From a virus, in IMG/VR virus record IMGVR_UViG_3300035670_000105, positions 26,163 through 90,162 of that record: a stretch of DNA of 64,000 nt; one strand, given 5' to 3'. The translations under genes were made by a program, and so were the position numbers. Shown here piece after piece: positions 40,301 through 48,775 of this stretch (the stretch's first letter is position 1; the number at the start of each line of letters is the position of its first letter). Under the pieces are notes generated by a model. It ran no database searches. It saw nothing but the letters and a program-made list of their open reading frames with translations, and was not told the origin of the DNA.

Positions 40301-41170
40301 TCAGGCCATCACCATCGCGTTCAGCCGATCACGGAAGGCAGCGGATGCAGCGAAGGTGCGCGACAGCTCGGCGTTGTCCTCTGGGGTTCCGCCGGGGCTG
40401 ATGTTCCAGCTCTCGCTGCCATCGGTGCGCGGCGGTGTCCAGTCGCTGGAGCTGGGGTAGCCGTCACGGATGGGGCCAAGGGAGGTGTTGGACTGCATGA
40501 TCGGCGCATCGCGGTCGATGCCGTCACTGCCCGTCGCCCGGCTGGTGTAATCCCGCAGAAACTCCTCCCCCCAGGTGGGGCGAGCGGGGACATCGAACAG
40601 CCCGCTGTTGATGGCCTCATTGGCGGCATCGCTGCCGCCGAATTCGCCGCCACCAGGCGATGAATCCCGCGCCGGCTCAGGACGCTTCCGCTTGCCATCC
40701 CGCTCCCGTTCCCGTTCGCGCTCGGGCCGGGCGCCGTAGATCGGCACGAACTCCTTGCCGCCCGGCAGTTCGCCATCTCCTATTGCACCGCCCCTTGCCC
40801 ACATCCAGGGTGCACCGCCCGTCCTGGTGGGCTCCAGGTGCACCTCCTTGTAATCCACGATCGGTGCGCCCTTGCCGCCTCGCAAGCTGTTGCCGCTGCG
40901 CTCCAGATAGCGGTTCAGCTTGTCAGCGGAATGGGCGGTGGCCTGGCGGTTGTAGCGCCAGCCCATGCCGTCATCCGTGTCCATCCAGTCCGTGTTGATG
41001 TCGCTGTCACGCCCTGCGACACCGCCATCCTTGTTCAGCCAGAGCCGGTGGCCGGAGGTGCCTGGCAGCTTGGTGGAATGCTGCTTCCACGCCTTCTGCT
41101 CGCGCTCATCCCTGCCGTCTGCGCCACCACCGCCGCGGTTGCGATCGTCTTCCCGTCGATCCCGGCTCAT
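40301..41170 (-). CDS. Charged hypothetical virion protein
   Basis: A 289-residue, strongly charged and Gly-rich protein (RREDDRNRGGGGADGRDERE; ERERERERDGKRKR). It also has Trp-rich spots (WMDTDDGMGWRYNRQ, GGAPWMWARG) and is probably largely disordered. Proteins of this kind occur as internal or tail-neck proteins in podoviruses. No family recognised. Confidence 0.5.
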   Translation of the reverse strand: MSRDRREDDRNRGGGGADGRDEREQKAWKQHSTKLPGTSGHRLWLNKDGGVAGRDSDINTDWMDTDDGMGWRYNRQATAHSADKLNRYLERSGNSLRGGKGAPIVDYKEVHLEPTRTGGAPWMWARGGAIGDGELPGGKEFVPIYGARPERERERERDGKRKRPEPARDSSPGGGEFGGSDAANEAINSGLFDVPARPTWGEEFLRDYTSRATGSDGIDRDAPIMQSNTSLGPIRDGYPSSSDWTPPRTDGSESWNISPGGTPEDNAELSRTFAASAAFRDRLNAMVMA

Positions 41171-41190
41171 AACAGCAACTGCGCTGGGGT

Positions 41191-41200
41191 GAGGGTATGG
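41191..41200 (-). promoter_or_regulatory. Promoter-like element before the 40.3 kb gene
   Basis: Exact CCATACCCTC, 20 nt before the ATG at 41170. Confidence 0.55.
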
Positions 41201-41207
41201 ATCGCCA

Positions 41208-42089
41208 CTACAACCCGAGGCTCACGCCATAGCGCTTCTGCTCGTCTTCTTCCAGCAAAGATCGCGGCTGAAGGCTGCTGGGGCTGACCGATGGGCTGCT
41301 GCTTCCCCAGCTACTGCGGGTGCTGTCGATGAACTGGTTGGCTTCGCTCACCGCGTCGCGCAGTTGACTGGACAGCGCAGTCGGCCGGTAGTTGTTGAAC
41401 ACCTTCGCTTCCAGATCCGGCTCATAGGTGTCGATCGCATTCAGCTCGGCGTTGAGCCAGCCGTCCCGATCCGCCGTGCCGTAACTCTGCCCGGTGGCCG
41501 GCGGTGGCGTGGCCGGCTCGCTGCTCCCTGTCCCGGTGCTGCCCAGCAGCTCCCCGATCGCCTGGGCGCCGCTGCTGTGATGCACGGCCGCGGCCTTCTC
41601 CTTGGCCGCCGCGGCCTTGTCCTGCCAGCGGTTGATCTTCCGCTCTGCCCCGGGCTTCACCGCCTTGACCTGATCGGCGACTTTCCCGATCTGCTTGAGG
41701 CTGTAGCCGTCCTGCTTGAGATCCTTCGCTTCTCCCTTGCTTAGCTTCTTGCCGACCGCGTCCAGGCCTGCTGCAACCGTCGGCCGGGCGTCATTGCCAC
41801 CTCGGCCGCTGCCCATTCGATCCAGCAGGGGCTGGGCGCTCTGGCCTACTTGATCCACCCGGCCAGCCACCTTCTGAATCTGGCTGCCGCTGTAACCCTG
41901 CTGCTTGAGATCCTTGACATCTTTCCTGTTCAAGGTGTTGCCCACCTGTGCTGCAGCCTGCTTGACCGAGCCGCCCTGGCTGGAAGATTGCGACTGCCGG
42001 GCTTTCTGCTGGGCAGCCTCAGCTCTCTGCTTGGCCTCCTGTGCCTTGCGGCGTGCTTCGTCTGAGCTGCCGCCTTTCTTCTTGCTCAT
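41208..42089 (-). CDS. Helical repeat virion protein
   Basis: A 293-residue protein. A charged coiled-coil start (EARRKAQEAKQRAEAAQQKA) precedes two copies of a helical unit: DVKDLKQQGYSGSQIQKVAGRV and EAKDLKQDGYSLKQIGKVADQV. A Ser/Pro-rich tail follows. The repeats may bind DNA or another virion protein. The ATG overlaps the stop of the small gene upstream. Confidence 0.55.
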   Translation of the reverse strand: MSKKKGGSSDEARRKAQEAKQRAEAAQQKARQSQSSSQGGSVKQAAAQVGNTLNRKDVKDLKQQGYSGSQIQKVAGRVDQVGQSAQPLLDRMGSGRGGNDARPTVAAGLDAVGKKLSKGEAKDLKQDGYSLKQIGKVADQVKAVKPGAERKINRWQDKAAAAKEKAAAVHHSSGAQAIGELLGSTGTGSSEPATPPPATGQSYGTADRDGWLNAELNAIDTYEPDLEAKVFNNYRPTALSSQLRDAVSEANQFIDSTRSSWGSSSPSVSPSSLQPRSLLEEDEQKRYGVSLGL

Positions 42090-42241
42090 CAGCGCTGGCC
42101 CTCGCTGCTCACCGGCAGGGTATTGCCGCTCAAGGCCTGCACCTGTCCATAGGCCTCAGCTCGCGCTGCCGTGTGCTGCGGCAGTGACTGGTTGATGAAG
42201 TCCACCAGGAAAGCCTGGCCGGGATGAACCTGCTGCGTCAT
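42089..42241 (-). CDS. Very small protein (50 residues)
   Basis: An ATG at 42241 opens 50 codons (MTQQVHPGQAFLVDFINQSL, then AEAYGQVQALSGNTLPVSS). The TGA shares its last base with the next ATG. It lies between two clearly coding genes and has matching codon usage. A short amphipathic helix is likely. The frame is below usual size cut-offs and easily missed. Confidence 0.55.
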   Translation of the reverse strand: MTQQVHPGQAFLVDFINQSLPQHTAARAEAYGQVQALSGNTLPVSSEGQR

Positions 42242-42249
42242 CGAAATCC

Positions 42250-42930
42250 TCAAGCGGTGGGTGGCATGGTGGGCGGCTTGCCCTTGCCCTTCATCTCCCC
42301 CTTGATCGAGGGGAACTGGGCCATGGCCGGATCGCCGATCACCGTCTGCGGAGCAAAGCGAGGATCGAGATCCATCGATGCCGGCATCGGCGCCTGCCCC
42401 ATCTGCACCGGTGCGGCCAGATCACTGAAGTCCTGCAACGGCTGAGACGGCAGCGGGGCGCCCTGGTAGCCATAGGGCCCCGGCATCGAGGGCGGCTGGT
42501 TGCTCAGCACCCACTCATTGGGCGGCTGCTGGACAGGGGAGAAGCCGGTGCGCGCCTGCATCTGCGGCAGCTTGAGGCCCTCCTGCATTGCCAGCGCCTC
42601 GTTCTGCTGCCACGGCTGGGTGATCAGCTTCGCGGCGGGTGGTGTCGGCGGCCTCTCCATCGCGGCGGTGCCAGGCTGCAGCTGCTGCCAGTCGCCATAG
42701 AGGTTGCTGCGCACCACCGGGTTGGCAGCATCGCTGTGGCTATCGAAGTTGCGCGGGTTGTTGGGCACGCTGCGCTGCTCCGCTGGTGACGCCAGCCCCA
42801 GCTGCTTGTAGAAGGTGTCGGCGCGGCCCTGCTCCCGCTTGTTCAACACCCCGCTGCCTTCTGGATCACTGCCCTTGCTGAGGTAGGCCCCGGGATCCAT
42901 CCGGCGTGCCGCCCGTGCTGTTGGATTCAT
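42250..42930 (-). CDS. Hypothetical virion protein, Pro/Gln-rich
   Basis: A 226-residue protein. The N-terminal 60 residues are charged (YLSKGSDPEGSGVLNKREQGRADTF); the remainder is Pro, Gln and Met-rich (GPYGYQGAPLPSQPLQDF) and probably disordered. It continues the same operon as the next larger protein, 10 nt after its stop. No family recognised. Confidence 0.5.
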   Translation of the reverse strand: MNPTARAARRMDPGAYLSKGSDPEGSGVLNKREQGRADTFYKQLGLASPAEQRSVPNNPRNFDSHSDAANPVVRSNLYGDWQQLQPGTAAMERPPTPPAAKLITQPWQQNEALAMQEGLKLPQMQARTGFSPVQQPPNEWVLSNQPPSMPGPYGYQGAPLPSQPLQDFSDLAAPVQMGQAPMPASMDLDPRFAPQTVIGDPAMAQFPSIKGEMKGKGKPPTMPPTA

Positions 42931-42940
42931 CGATGCCTCC

Positions 42941-44416
42941 TCAGCGGTTGTAGAAGTTGAAGCCCGCCGGCGGCGTCACAAACGACGGCCCCCGCTGCAT
43001 CCGCCGCGCTTCTTCCACCTGCTCAGGCGTGAGCATCGGCAGCTTGGTGGTGGCGCCAGCCTTGGGTGCGCCCAGCCCCAGCGCCAGTGCATTGGTGGCG
43101 CCATACATCGACGCCATCTCCGGCGGAGTGAGTGCCTTGGCATCCACCCCGGCATTCGCCAGTGCTGAAAGAGCGGTGGGGTTCATCTCGCCGCCGACAC
43201 CAGGCACTGCCTGGGCATTCACCTGATACGGCAGGGTGCCGGTGCCCGCCACCTTGAAAGCCTCCTGGCCCCGGGCCCGCAAGGCCTCGTCGGCCGCGGC
43301 CGTCATCGAGAACGCCGGGGCTGCGGCAGCAGCCGCCGCCCCTGGCACCTGCGCGTTGAAAGCGACCGCCGGATCGATCCCGCTGCTCTGCAGATCAGCG
43401 CTGGAGAGCGAGAAGTTCTGCGGCATGGGCGAATTGCCTTTGGCCGCGGCTGATGGTGCCTGGCCGCCCTTGACCTGGGCCAGGTAGCCCTCCAGCTGCT
43501 TCATCGACATCGGCCGCATCTGATTGCTGTCGGCGGCGAACGTCTGTAGATCCCCGCCTTGGGCGGCAATCTCATCAGCCATCACCAGCCGCGCACGGCG
43601 CATGCCCTCCATGGAGTCGGGTGCATCGAGAAAGGCGCGGCGGCGGCGGCTCTCCAAATCACCACCAGCAGTGGGCTCTGCAGCCGCCGGGTTGAAGTTG
43701 GTGGCCGCGGCAGTGCCACCGCCCAGGTTCAACTGCGGTGCATTGGCCCCGAACGCCACGGCCGGATCGATGGTGCCCTCGCCGCTCATCGCACCGGGCT
43801 GTGGCTGCCAACCGCCCATCATCTTGCCGCCATCAACAGCGGGTGCAGCGGTTGTCATGGCGCTACTCCAATCCATCCCGCCGCCGGCGCTGCCGCGGCC
43901 CAGGCCCAGGGCCTGCAGCTGCGCGGAGGCATTGGCCAGATCACTGGCGCCCGGCGCGATCGGACTGGCCATCGTCTTGCTGGCACTGACTGCCGGCGCA
44001 CTGCCGCTCCCGACTGAAGCTGGAGCCGTGGCGGCCACCCGGGCCATCGTGCGCTGCGCAGGGGGGACGCTGCCACCACCGGGCGGCGGAGGCGCAGCGG
44101 GAGGGGCAGCGCCAGGCACAGGAGGCTGGCGGTTGCCAGACGGTGGGGGGCCCACCTGAATACCCGCCCGCGCCATCTGGCTGTATTCCGCCTGACGGTT
44201 GGCAAAGCGGGAGGGAGGACGCCCTGCAGGGACGCCGCCAGCAGGGGGGACTGCTGCATTGGCCGGGTTGGGGGCGCTGGGTCGCGGTGCCATCCCGTAC
44301 CGGGCCCGCTCGTCATCCGCCATCGACCGAATGCCAGAACCGAAGAAGTTCTGAATGCCCTGCCAGGCACCCGCATTCAAATTGCTGTTTTGCCCCGAGC
44401 GGGTGGTGGGTGGCAT
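42941..44416 (-). CDS. Large Ala/Pro-rich virion protein
   Basis: A 491-residue, Ala/Pro/Gly/Met-rich protein. DPAVAFGANAPQLNLGG and DPAVAFNAQVPGAAAAA are related internal pieces, and several short Ala-rich helices recur. The composition resembles the scaffold-like protein at 53.3 kb. Long antisense frames in this GC-rich stretch are shadows. It is probably an internal or tail protein. The start is an ATG, 21 nt after a promoter-like element. Confidence 0.5.
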   Translation of the reverse strand: MPPTTRSGQNSNLNAGAWQGIQNFFGSGIRSMADDERARYGMAPRPSAPNPANAAVPPAGGVPAGRPPSRFANRQAEYSQMARAGIQVGPPPSGNRQPPVPGAAPPAAPPPPGGGSVPPAQRTMARVAATAPASVGSGSAPAVSASKTMASPIAPGASDLANASAQLQALGLGRGSAGGGMDWSSAMTTAAPAVDGGKMMGGWQPQPGAMSGEGTIDPAVAFGANAPQLNLGGGTAAATNFNPAAAEPTAGGDLESRRRRAFLDAPDSMEGMRRARLVMADEIAAQGGDLQTFAADSNQMRPMSMKQLEGYLAQVKGGQAPSAAAKGNSPMPQNFSLSSADLQSSGIDPAVAFNAQVPGAAAAAAAPAFSMTAAADEALRARGQEAFKVAGTGTLPYQVNAQAVPGVGGEMNPTALSALANAGVDAKALTPPEMASMYGATNALALGLGAPKAGATTKLPMLTPEQVEEARRMQRGPSFVTPPAGFNFYNR

Positions 44417-44437
44417 AACAACCTGACGATCTCAGGC

Positions 44438-44447
44438 GAGGGTATGA
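44438..44447 (-). promoter_or_regulatory. Promoter-like element before the 42.9 kb gene
   Basis: Sense TCATACCCTC, 21 nt before the ATG at 44416, followed by a small hairpin CCTGA-GATCG-TCAGG in the leader. Confidence 0.5.
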
Positions 44448-44452
44448 AGCGC

Positions 44453-44947
44453 TCAGGCCCAGGCCATTCCGCCGGAGGCCTCCAGCAAGCGTGTACCCAC
44501 CGATGTATCCGCAGGGCCTGGCACCGCCAGAATGAACTCACCGCCGCTGCGCTCAAACGCATACCGCCGCACTTCCTCGCGGCGGTAGTTCGCCAGATAG
44601 AGCGTCTCCGCCAGCCGATCGACTTCCCTGAGGTAGATCTCCCGGTACTGGGTATCCGCTGAGAGGGGATCGGCGATGCTGATCGCCCGGTTGGCATCCC
44701 CGAAGATTGTCTGGGTGCGGCTGGGAGCGATCTGTCCGGTGGTGGACACCGCCCGCAGCACCTCGGAGGCATCCCAGGCTCGATCACAGCGATCCAGCTG
44801 GTTGATGATCCGCTCGTACCAGTGGCTGTTCGGAACGCGATTGACCGCCTCGTGGAAGCGCGCCATGTCCCCAGCAGGGACTGTCGCGCCTTCATTCATG
44901 CCGAGGTGAAAGGCGGCCCTGTCAATGTCGTGCTGATTGAGCCGCAT
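44453..44947 (-). CDS. Hypothetical head-tail or neck protein
   Basis: A 164-residue, mainly helical protein (NQHDIDRAAFHLGMNEGA, DMARFHEAVNRVPNSHWYERI, LREVDRLAETLYLANYRREEV). The helical character, size and position downstream of the capsid genes fit a head-completion or adaptor protein. No sequence family recognised. Confidence 0.5.
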   Translation of the reverse strand: MRLNQHDIDRAAFHLGMNEGATVPAGDMARFHEAVNRVPNSHWYERIINQLDRCDRAWDASEVLRAVSTTGQIAPSRTQTIFGDANRAISIADPLSADTQYREIYLREVDRLAETLYLANYRREEVRRYAFERSGGEFILAVPGPADTSVGTRLLEASGGMAWA

Positions 44948-44969
44948 CGGCCACTCGCCCCCTGCTCAG

Positions 44970-44979
44970 CAGGGTATGG
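44970..44979 (-). promoter_or_regulatory. Promoter-like element with compensating hairpin
   Basis: Sense CCATACCCTG, 22 nt before the ATG at 44947. CCCTGCT of this copy can pair with AGCAGGG, which is the ribosome site of the gene. The last base differs from consensus. Confidence 0.5.
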
Positions 44980-44987
44980 CCGCGGCC

Positions 44988-45431
44988 TCAGCTCACGTAG
45001 AGCGTGTTGCTGGAGAAGACGGTGTCCCAGTTCACGCGGGTGCTGGCAGAGCGCAGCTGATCGAGCGTGCGGTACACCTCGCCGGGCTGGGAGAGCTGGT
45101 TGGCCTTGATCGTCTTGGCCACCCGGTAGCCCACGCCTGGCACGCGCTTGGCGATCTCCTCCGCTGTCGCGGTGTTGACGTTGAGCCGCGTCTCGGCGAT
45201 GTCGATGATCGGATCAGGGATCGGCTCATCAGGCTCCTCACCCACCCGGCCGGCAGCGGTGGTGGAGTAATCGGGCGTTCCCTGCTCGTCGCAGGGCAGC
45301 AGGTTGGAGAGCAGGGCGTAGTAGGGGACGTTGTCCTGGCCCTTGACCAGGACGAACTCCTCCTTGCCTCCCTCGGCGCCGACGCGCTTCACCCGCTTGC
45401 CTGTGCGCTTGTCCTGATAGATGGTGGACAC
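44988..45431 (-). CDS. Helix-hairpin-helix (ComEA-like) DNA-binding protein
   Basis: A 147-residue protein. The C-terminal 60 residues (RLNVNTATAEEIAKRVPGVG, then RVAKTIKANQ) are a tandem helix-hairpin-helix as in ComEA, which binds double-stranded DNA without sequence preference. The N-terminal part (YQDKRTGKRVKRVGAEGGKEE) is basic. The GTG at 45431 is set by the terminator and promoter-like element just upstream; a longer open frame runs back through the terminator. In a late operon such a protein may handle packaged DNA at the portal or during entry. Confidence 0.65.
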   Translation of the reverse strand: MSTIYQDKRTGKRVKRVGAEGGKEEFVLVKGQDNVPYYALLSNLLPCDEQGTPDYSTTAAGRVGEEPDEPIPDPIIDIAETRLNVNTATAEEIAKRVPGVGYRVAKTIKANQLSQPGEVYRTLDQLRSASTRVNWDTVFSSNTLYVS

Positions 45432-45455
45432 GACTGTGGCTGGCTGGACTGGTGT

Positions 45456-45465
45456 GAGGGTAGAT
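45456..45465 (-). promoter_or_regulatory. Promoter-like element (variant) before the helix-hairpin-helix gene
   Basis: Sense ATCTACCCTC, 24 nt before the GTG at 45431. It immediately follows a strong terminator, so a new promoter is needed here. Confidence 0.55.
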
Positions 45466-45509
45466 GCAACTGCGGTTGTTGCACAGGGGATTGCCGGTGA
45501 CGACTGGGC

Positions 45510-45539
45510 AAAAAAAAGCCCGGCCACAAGGACCGGGCT
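45510..45539 (-). terminator. Rho-independent terminator after the capsid operon
   Basis: Stem AGCCCGG (45517-45523) with CCGGGCT (45533-45539), a 9-nt loop, and eight T residues on the minus strand (45510-45517). It sits about 60 bp after the decoration-like gene. It separates the capsid unit from the next one. Confidence 0.85.
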
Positions 45540-45601
45540 CTCGCTCGGAGTCAAGCCTCCCCGAAGCGAAGTACAACCTACACCGAAGTCAGACTACCAG
45601 C

Positions 45602-46372
45602 TCAACCGGCGTAGCCGGAATACTGGGCCCCGGGCAGGGAGACGGAATCCATGCCGGCCACCCCTTCGGGGACCAGATAGACCACCTCGCCCACCACGTA
45701 GCAGCCGCCGGTGAGGGCGGAACTGATGGCACTGCCGGCGGTGTTGCCGGCGGTGGCGATGGAGTAGAGCTTGAGGGTCAGATCGGTGTTGGTGACAACG
45801 GGCGACCCGAAGGCGGTCTGCACCAGCTCAAAGCCGGTGGGCACCTGACCGGCTGCATCGACCACGATCTTGGCAGTGCCGTCCGACGCGGTGCGGACGG
45901 CACCAGCGGCGATCGAGCCAGTGGCGGATGCGGAGATCGCAGCCGTGGAGATGGCGAGCAGATCGGTGGCCGTACCGACCAGGCCGCTGCCCAGATCATC
46001 AGCCTCCTGACGACTGCCGGAGCTGTAGTAGCCAGGCTGGGCATTGACCGCAGGAACGCGGAAGCCAGCGCGGATGACGACAGAACCGGAGGGAATGAAC
46101 AGCCCGGTGATGTCAGCACGGGGCTTGTCATCAGGGCGCAGATCCGGCGAGAGGATTTTGAAATCCCAGCTGGTAGCGCCGGCCGTGATGTGAGCGACAC
46201 CCACCTTCCGCACGGCCAGCCAGCCGGGGCAGAACATCAGGGCCTGCTGCTTGCGATCACGGGGATCACCAGAAGCACGGCCATTGGCGGAGAAGTCGTC
46301 GTTGGGCGATGCGTAGGCGTTCAGGTGAGCGACGGCATTGCCGGGATAGATCTTCTTGTAAGACTCAGCCAT
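45602..46372 (-). CDS. Probable capsid decoration or head protein
   Basis: A 256-residue protein. The N-terminal half is mixed (GNAVAHLNAYASPNDDFS, WLAVRKVGVAHITAGATSWDF); the C-terminal half is Ala/Thr/Ser/Gly-rich beta (AAISASATGSIAAGAVRTAS). It is the gene after the major capsid gene and ends at a terminator, the usual place for a decoration protein. No specific family recognised. Confidence 0.6.
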   Translation of the reverse strand: MAESYKKIYPGNAVAHLNAYASPNDDFSANGRASGDPRDRKQQALMFCPGWLAVRKVGVAHITAGATSWDFKILSPDLRPDDKPRADITGLFIPSGSVVIRAGFRVPAVNAQPGYYSSGSRQEADDLGSGLVGTATDLLAISTAAISASATGSIAAGAVRTASDGTAKIVVDAAGQVPTGFELVQTAFGSPVVTNTDLTLKLYSIATAGNTAGSAISSALTGGCYVVGEVVYLVPEGVAGMDSVSLPGAQYSGYAG

Positions 46373-46413
46373 GGAAAGTTACCTCTTGGATGGGTGAAAT
46401 GTCCTCCTTAGAT

Positions 46414-47168
46414 TCAGACGGAGTAGATGAAGCTGTGGGCGATGGTGACGAAATCGAGATTCAGATTTTCGAAGCCCGCGAACAGGCTCCAGATGAGAAT
46501 CACATAACGCGAAAAGTCATCATTGCTGTTGATGAGGACTTGCGCATTGTTCCCGCCGACACCAATGCCGATTGCCTGCGGCCCGAAGAACATCGCTGTA
46601 GCAGCTCGGGTGCTCTTCGCGGTGTTGGCCGAGAAGCCCGACGCACCATCAATCGACACCGAATAGTTATATTCGGGGACGTTAGTCGACTCGAAGAAGC
46701 GACACCCCTCAAACAGAAATCCCTGCGGCATCGTTGGCGCTCCGGCTACAAAGCCGGCTTGGCCATAGGCGGGGCCCATTCCCAGGAAATTCGATGCGTT
46801 AGGCGCCATGAATGGCTGCATCGGATTCACCATCCCGTTGCCAGGATAGCGTGCGATCTCCCTGAAATCTTCGTCCTGCCTGAGGTGCATGAGGAAGGCA
46901 GGATCGACCAGTGCTCGATAGTAACCATCCGCAAACGTCGGGACGTTGCGAGCACGCATATCGGTGACGACCTTGAGTAGATCGTTCTTCACCGAGAACT
47001 TGGCCTGGTTCTCATCACCAGCACCGGAGACATCATAGCCAGGTGTTGCCAGACCGGCTTCACTCAGGCCGCCAGGGAAGTAGTAACCACCCTGCTCTTC
47101 ATTGGCTTGACCGCGAGAGTAAGCCTTGTAGAGTTCGTTGATGAACACACGATCGCGCCAGCGGCGGT
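46414..47168 (-). CDS. Major capsid protein, exon 3 (C-terminal part)
   Basis: The last 251 codons of an N4 gp56-type major capsid protein. It includes YYFPGGL, ADGYYRALVDPAFLMHL and GFLFEGCRFFESTNVPE. Next come FFGPQAIGIGVGGNNAQVL and DDFSRYVILIWSLFAGFE. An open frame extends to 47232, but those 21 codons belong to the intron. After splicing, GCC-T from exon 2 joins AC-CGC here to give VVAYRRWRDRVF, keeping the frame. The spliced protein is about 401 residues. It is the shell protein of the head and is followed by a decoration-like gene. Confidence 0.82.
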
Positions 47169-48349
47169 CTACCGAACCCGCTTTGGGAAGCGAGCCGCGG
47201 GGCTCTTTATCCCCGCGTCTACCCTTTGTCATCGAGTAGAGTCAGACTATATCTTCATCCGCTTTCAAGTGCTCGTCCCACTACGCGACCTCGGTATTGA
47301 GGCCATGGAAAGACTCACGGATACGATGAGCGACGCTGAAATCAGCGCTCTCTACGGCCTCACGAGAACCGCTGCTACCCACGCCAGGAAGCAGCTAGGT
47401 GTGAAGTCGTATGCGGAGAAGCACGGCAAGCGTCGCTACCGCGACAGCTACGAGCCAAAGCCCGGTGCCAAGCGTGTCTTCTCCCATCGCCTTTCCGGTG
47501 TTGACGAGCACTACTTCAGTTCCATTGGAACTGAAGACAGGGCCTACTGGCTTGGCTTCTTTCTTGCAGATGGCTGGATCGTCACGGAGAAAGGGACCCC
47601 CACTGGCTTTGCCATCGCCCTGCACGAGCGAGACAAAGAGGCCCTGCAGGACTTACAGAACCGCCTTGGTGGAAGCAACATGCTCCGAAGAACCAGGCCA
47701 GGCAGCAACCTACTGCAACTCAAATTGACCTCAGGCGTAGCTGCGAGACAGCTCATCCTTCACGGGGTCGTCCCCCGAAAGTCAAGAGTCGCCACTCTTC
47801 CCAAGCTATCCGACGAACTGATGCCCCACTTAATCCGGGGCTACTTCGACGGTGACGGGTCTATCAGCGTAAGAGGCGTCACGCTAACTATGGATTTCAC
47901 CTCTGGTAGCAAGGTTTTACTTGACCAGATAAGAGTCCATCTTGAGCGTGTGGCTGGCGTCAAACCAAACCTTACACCTGACCGCGCCTCTTGGAAGTTG
48001 CGTTTTTACGCAGAGAACGCTGTTCGCCTCGGCTGCTATATATATGGGCGTCCAGCCCATAACCTGTTCTGCCTTAGTAGAAAGAAGCAGAAATTCCTGT
48101 CTTATCTTGAAACGGATGCGGGGCACTCGTGGGAGCAATTACTGCCCGTTCTGGGCTCGGCTCCTAGTCGTTGAACCTTCCGTCCTGTTCCCAGGAGGGC
48201 TTGGCTGCTGATTACCCATGCGGCGTGGATCTTTTCAAGCCGTCGCGTCTGCCCTCTCAGGCTCCGCTGTGGCGACCCAGCTTTTTCCCTTGCTGAAGGG
48301 GGAAGGGCTTCCAGCAATTCACCCCGTATTGCCCTGACAGTTACCTGTC
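47169..48349 (-). ncRNA. Group I intron B in the major capsid gene (1181 nt)
   Basis: All core elements are readable on the minus strand. P1 pairs exon GCCT with GGGC, with the splice after T at 48350. P is AATTGCTGGAAGCC (about 48306-48325) and Q is AATCAGCAGCCAAGCC (48199-48218). R is GGTTCAACGACTAGG (about 48160-48180) and S is AAGATATAGTCTGAC (47240-47258). The intron ends in G at 47169. TTGCTG of P pairs with CAGCAG of Q. The region between R and S holds a homing endonuclease gene on the opposite strand. Splicing exactly restores the capsid reading frame. Confidence 0.88.
47305..48174 (+). CDS. LAGLIDADG homing endonuclease, antisense within intron B
   Basis: About 289 residues with two LAGLIDADG motifs: WLGFFLADGW and LIRGYFDGDGSI, each with its acidic residue. 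The N-terminal part (DAEISALYGLTRTAATHARKQLG) is a helix-turn-helix-like DNA-binding addition. The gene lies in the R-S (P8) loop but on the strand opposite to the intron and the capsid gene. Its stop codon falls within the R element at 48172-48174. The ATG at 47305 is one of several possible starts; the frame is open back to 47107. It probably cuts intron-less capsid alleles to spread the intron. Confidence 0.85.
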   Translation: MERLTDTMSDAEISALYGLTRTAATHARKQLGVKSYAEKHGKRRYRDSYEPKPGAKRVFSHRLSGVDEHYFSSIGTEDRAYWLGFFLADGWIVTEKGTPTGFAIALHERDKEALQDLQNRLGGSNMLRRTRPGSNLLQLKLTSGVAARQLILHGVVPRKSRVATLPKLSDELMPHLIRGYFDGDGSISVRGVTLTMDFTSGSKVLLDQIRVHLERVAGVKPNLTPDRASWKLRFYAENAVRLGCYIYGRPAHNLFCLSRKKQKFLSYLETDAGHSWEQLLPVLGSAPSR

Positions 48350-48775
48350 AGGCGACCACCAGCCTTTCGGCCGAGTCATCGAGCAGAGTGAGTGAACCAA
48401 TGCTCTGGTGGAAGACGCCGATGTTGCCAGTATCCAGCAACAGGCGCTGAGCGGTGAGCAGGTTTTCCCGGCTCACCTTGAAGGTGCTGGGCTGATCGGG
48501 CTCCACCGGATCTGCGGGGCCCGTATATTCATGAAGCGTCACCAAGACCTTCTGCTTGGTGATGTTCCGGCTGCTGGCAGTGCCGATGGTTTGATCAGGA
48601 TTCCGCTGACGGGTTTCCTTAGAACCAGGCGCTCCCCAGTAGCTATAACGATCAAGCTGAACTGTCTGTCCTGGCATCTTGCTAAAGTCGTGAACTACGA
48701 CCGGCTCGATTGCCATCTCGGCCACATAAGTGGGGTGCGGCCTATAAAGCTCAGCCCCAAGAATCTTGGGGAAAT
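48350..48775 (-). CDS. Major capsid protein, exon 2 (N-terminal part)
   Basis: Encodes FPKILGAELYRPHPTYVAEM, TVQLDRYSYWGAPGSKE, VLVTLHEYTGPADP and HQSIGSLTLLDDSAERLVVA. Read without splicing it starts with an unconvincing TTG at 48782 and stops right at the intron boundary with TGA. Both oddities are explained by introns on each side. The 5' boundary is placed at 48775, which gives TAT across the junction; an alternative boundary at 48777 with a different exon 1 frame is possible. Confidence 0.78.

Noticed and set aside
42116-42125. CAATACCCTG as a promoter-like element before the gene at 42089
   Set aside because: It lies inside the coding sequence of the 50-residue gene with a first half unlike the consensus. 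Translational coupling to the upstream gene is enough.
43524-44159. 211-codon plus-strand frame opposite the Ala/Pro-rich virion protein
   Set aside because: Hydrophobic-looking Ala/Pro/Gly translation arises from the antisense of Ala/Pro/Gly codons. There is no start site or neighbour context.
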